Assembly (NCBI GenBank): GCA_964504625.1
Contig: CAZDEK010000051.1
Location: forward strand, 1 to 6,245
Direction: 5' to 3'
Length of the DNA: 6,245 nt
Source: CAZDEK01 sp964504625
GTDB lineage: Bacteria > Patescibacteriota > Saccharimonadia > CAILAD01 > GCA-016700035
The first letter of the stretch is position 1. The number at the start of each line of letters is the position of its first letter. Under the pieces are notes generated by a model, which did not search any database, had not been told where the DNA came from, and saw only the letters and a program-made list of their open reading frames with translations. The position numbers were made by a program, and so were the translations under genes. Below are positions 5,079 to 6,245 of the stretch, piece by piece.

Positions 5079-5927
5079 TTAGCGGCCGCGATAGGCAGAC
5101 AAGACTACCGCTAGCTTGTCGCGACGGTTGAGTCTGATGCGGCCGTCGAGTACAGTATACCGCTTTTGCTTTGCTCGTTCGAGAACGCCATGATACAACG
5201 CGGTCGCTACCTGGACAGGTCGCTGGTAGGTCGGATGCAAATCGGCTATCGAGGCTTCACCTTCGGAATAATAGCGTTCGGCCCGCTCACCCATTCGCTT
5301 CAATGCCTCGACCAGTTCAGGTGACGGCTGGCTCGCTGCTAGCATGGCTCGCGTAACACCGCAGTCCTGCATGAGTCCTTTGGGGATATACACTCGCCCC
5401 AAGCGATAGTCAGCAGCCACATCGCGAATGATATTCGTGTACTGCATGGCAATACCCAGCTGTTTTGCCCCCGTAAACGTCGTCTTCTTATGAGCCCCCA
5501 GCACTCGCGCAGAGAGTATCCCTACTACACCTGCCACGTAGTAGCTATAGCGATCGAGTTCGTCTAGTGACTGGGGCTGTCGAAACCGAATATCACTGGC
5601 AACACCGCGCAACACATCAATAAGTTCTGCCTTTGGTAAGCGATGTCGTCGCATAACCTCAAAAAACGCTGGCCAAATAGCACTTGCCGTGGAAACCGGC
5701 TGAAGAGTATCGAGCGCGCGCTTCATTTCACGCAATCGTGAACGCTTATCCATGTCGGTAGCCTGGGCATCATCAGCTATATCGTCCGCAACACGACAAA
5801 ACGCGTACAGTACCTGAATATCGCGCCGAGTGTCACCATCGAATAAGAGACTAGCCAGATAAAATGTCGAGCTAGCACGAGCCGTAATGCGGCGACAGGC
5901 CCGATAGCTCTGTTTGACGCTGGTCAT
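5079..5927 (-). CDS. Squalene/phytoene synthase family protein (CrtB/CrtM/HpnC/HpnD type)
   Basis: Enzymes of this family join two prenyl diphosphates head to head: two FPP give squalene or dehydrosqualene, two GGPP give phytoene. The 282-residue length is normal. The first Asp-rich motif is in YAFCRVADDIADD (D48, D49, D52, D53). The second is NIIRDVAAD (N165, D169, D173), followed by LGRVYIP (176-182). Both metal-diphosphate binding sites are thus intact. RYSYYVAGVVG (126-136) is the conserved helix before the second motif. YAFCRVADDIAD resembles CrtM and HpnC/HpnD as much as CrtB, so the chain length cannot be called and no symbol is given. The ATG overlaps the TGA of the polyprenyl synthase (ATGA), with AAGGAG three bases upstream, so the two are translated together. 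The upstream prenyl synthase would supply the substrate. No desaturase or cyclase is in view. Confidence 0.93.
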   Translation of the reverse strand: MTSVKQSYRACRRITARASSTFYLASLLFDGDTRRDIQVLYAFCRVADDIADDAQATDMDKRSRLREMKRALDTLQPVSTASAIWPAFFEVMRRHRLPKAELIDVLRGVASDIRFRQPQSLDELDRYSYYVAGVVGILSARVLGAHKKTTFTGAKQLGIAMQYTNIIRDVAADYRLGRVYIPKGLMQDCGVTRAMLAASQPSPELVEALKRMGERAERYYSEGEASIADLHPTYQRPVQVATALYHGVLERAKQKRYTVLDGRIRLNRRDKLAVVLSAYRGR

Positions 5928-6245
5928 GCGCTCCTTTGTACAAGATAATCTGTGAAACTTGTGAACAGAGCAGGTAGCTCGCCAGGCATTGCCAGCTTAC
6001 CAATCGCCTTCTTAGCGGCAGTTGCTTCAGCCTGAGCAACGAAAACTGTCTTGGCTTTCGCGCCATTCTCGGTCAGAATCTTTCGCACCTGCTTCAAATC
6101 TGTAGTCGTGACTTCCGAATTACCCCACTTCGAAAGCAAATATGCCTTATCGGCCTGATTCGCAAATTGTAAGCCATAGTACATCAGCATCGTTTTCTTG
6201 CCTTCACGCAAATCGCTGATTATCGGTTTACCGATTTCTTTGGCA
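5924..6245 (-). CDS. Polyprenyl diphosphate synthase (FPP/GGPP type), C-terminal 106 residues; 5' end beyond the window
   Basis: Enzymes of this family extend allylic diphosphates with isopentenyl diphosphate to C15, C20 or longer. Read from the right edge, the fragment opens with AKEIGKPIISDLREGKKTMLMYYGL. This is the family's conserved GKPxxxDLREGKKT region, which directly follows the second Asp-rich motif; that motif itself is off the window. The rest, a helical C-terminus ending FTSFTDYLVQRSA, fits the usual end of these enzymes (about 100 residues after the motif). A TTG at 6211 could be mistaken for a start, but it encodes the Leu of DLREGKK, so the gene continues beyond 6245. The TGA stop overlaps the ATG of the next gene. 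Chain length cannot be predicted, because the residues that set it lie before the first Asp-rich motif. Confidence 0.9.
   Translation of the reverse strand, partial: AKEIGKPIISDLREGKKTMLMYYGLQFANQADKAYLLSKWGNSEVTTTDLKQVRKILTENGAKAKTVFVAQAEATAAKKAIGKLAMPGELPALFTSFTDYLVQRSA

Noticed and set aside
5924..6211. A complete 95-residue small protein starting at TTG 6211
   Set aside because: The frame stays open to the right edge and the upstream residues complete the GKPxxxDLREGKKT motif, so it is the end of a polyprenyl synthase.

Overview
All recognisable genes lie on the minus strand, so transcription runs from high to low coordinates. The base composition is about half G+C by eye. The set is a compact block of bacterial housekeeping genes: secE-nusG-rplK-rplA in the middle, an isoprenoid cassette upstream (right) and a deoxynucleotide pair downstream (left). 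Intergenic gaps are tiny, several starts are coupled or overlapping, and Shine-Dalgarno sites are mostly good. TGA is a normal stop (it ends the dcd-like and prenyltransferase genes), so the UGA-as-glycine code is excluded. The compact layout, the lysine/glutamate/alanine-rich extension on L1, and the lack of rplJ-rplL after rplA and of rpmG before secE suggest a small-genome lineage such as Patescibacteria/CPR, possibly Saccharibacteria. That placement is inference only.

Layout in the direction of transcription. (1) 6245-5924: the C-terminal part of a polyprenyl (FPP/GGPP-type) diphosphate synthase. It overlaps by ATGA with a squalene/phytoene synthase family gene (5927-5079). Six bases further, in the same reading frame, comes an unrecognised multi-pass membrane protein (5072-3696) with a histidine/proline-rich cytosolic-looking tail. 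Together they look like an operon that makes and condenses C15/C20 prenyl diphosphates. (2) 3685-3628: a candidate promoter followed at once by a terminator-like hairpin. (3) 3606-1364: secE, nusG, rplK (L11) and rplA (L1), ended by a strong intrinsic terminator (1310-1344). (4) 1305-1277: a candidate promoter, then a dCTP deaminase/dUTPase family gene with extra N- and C-terminal regions (1234-314) and, one base after its stop, thymidylate kinase (312 to beyond the left edge). These two act in the dCTP to dUMP to dTMP to dTDP route.

The most interesting non-coding signal is a perfect 31-base repeat placed just upstream of both rplK and rplA. As RNA, each copy folds like the L1-binding stalk of 23S rRNA. 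It is best read as an L1 autoregulatory operator present in two identical copies, one per cistron. The second point of interest is the prenyl synthase/phytoene-squalene synthase/membrane protein cassette, in which the last two genes are separated only by an in-frame TAA and no visible ribosome binding site. No RNA genes, insertion sequences, CRISPR arrays or gene-free stretches over 300 bases were seen.
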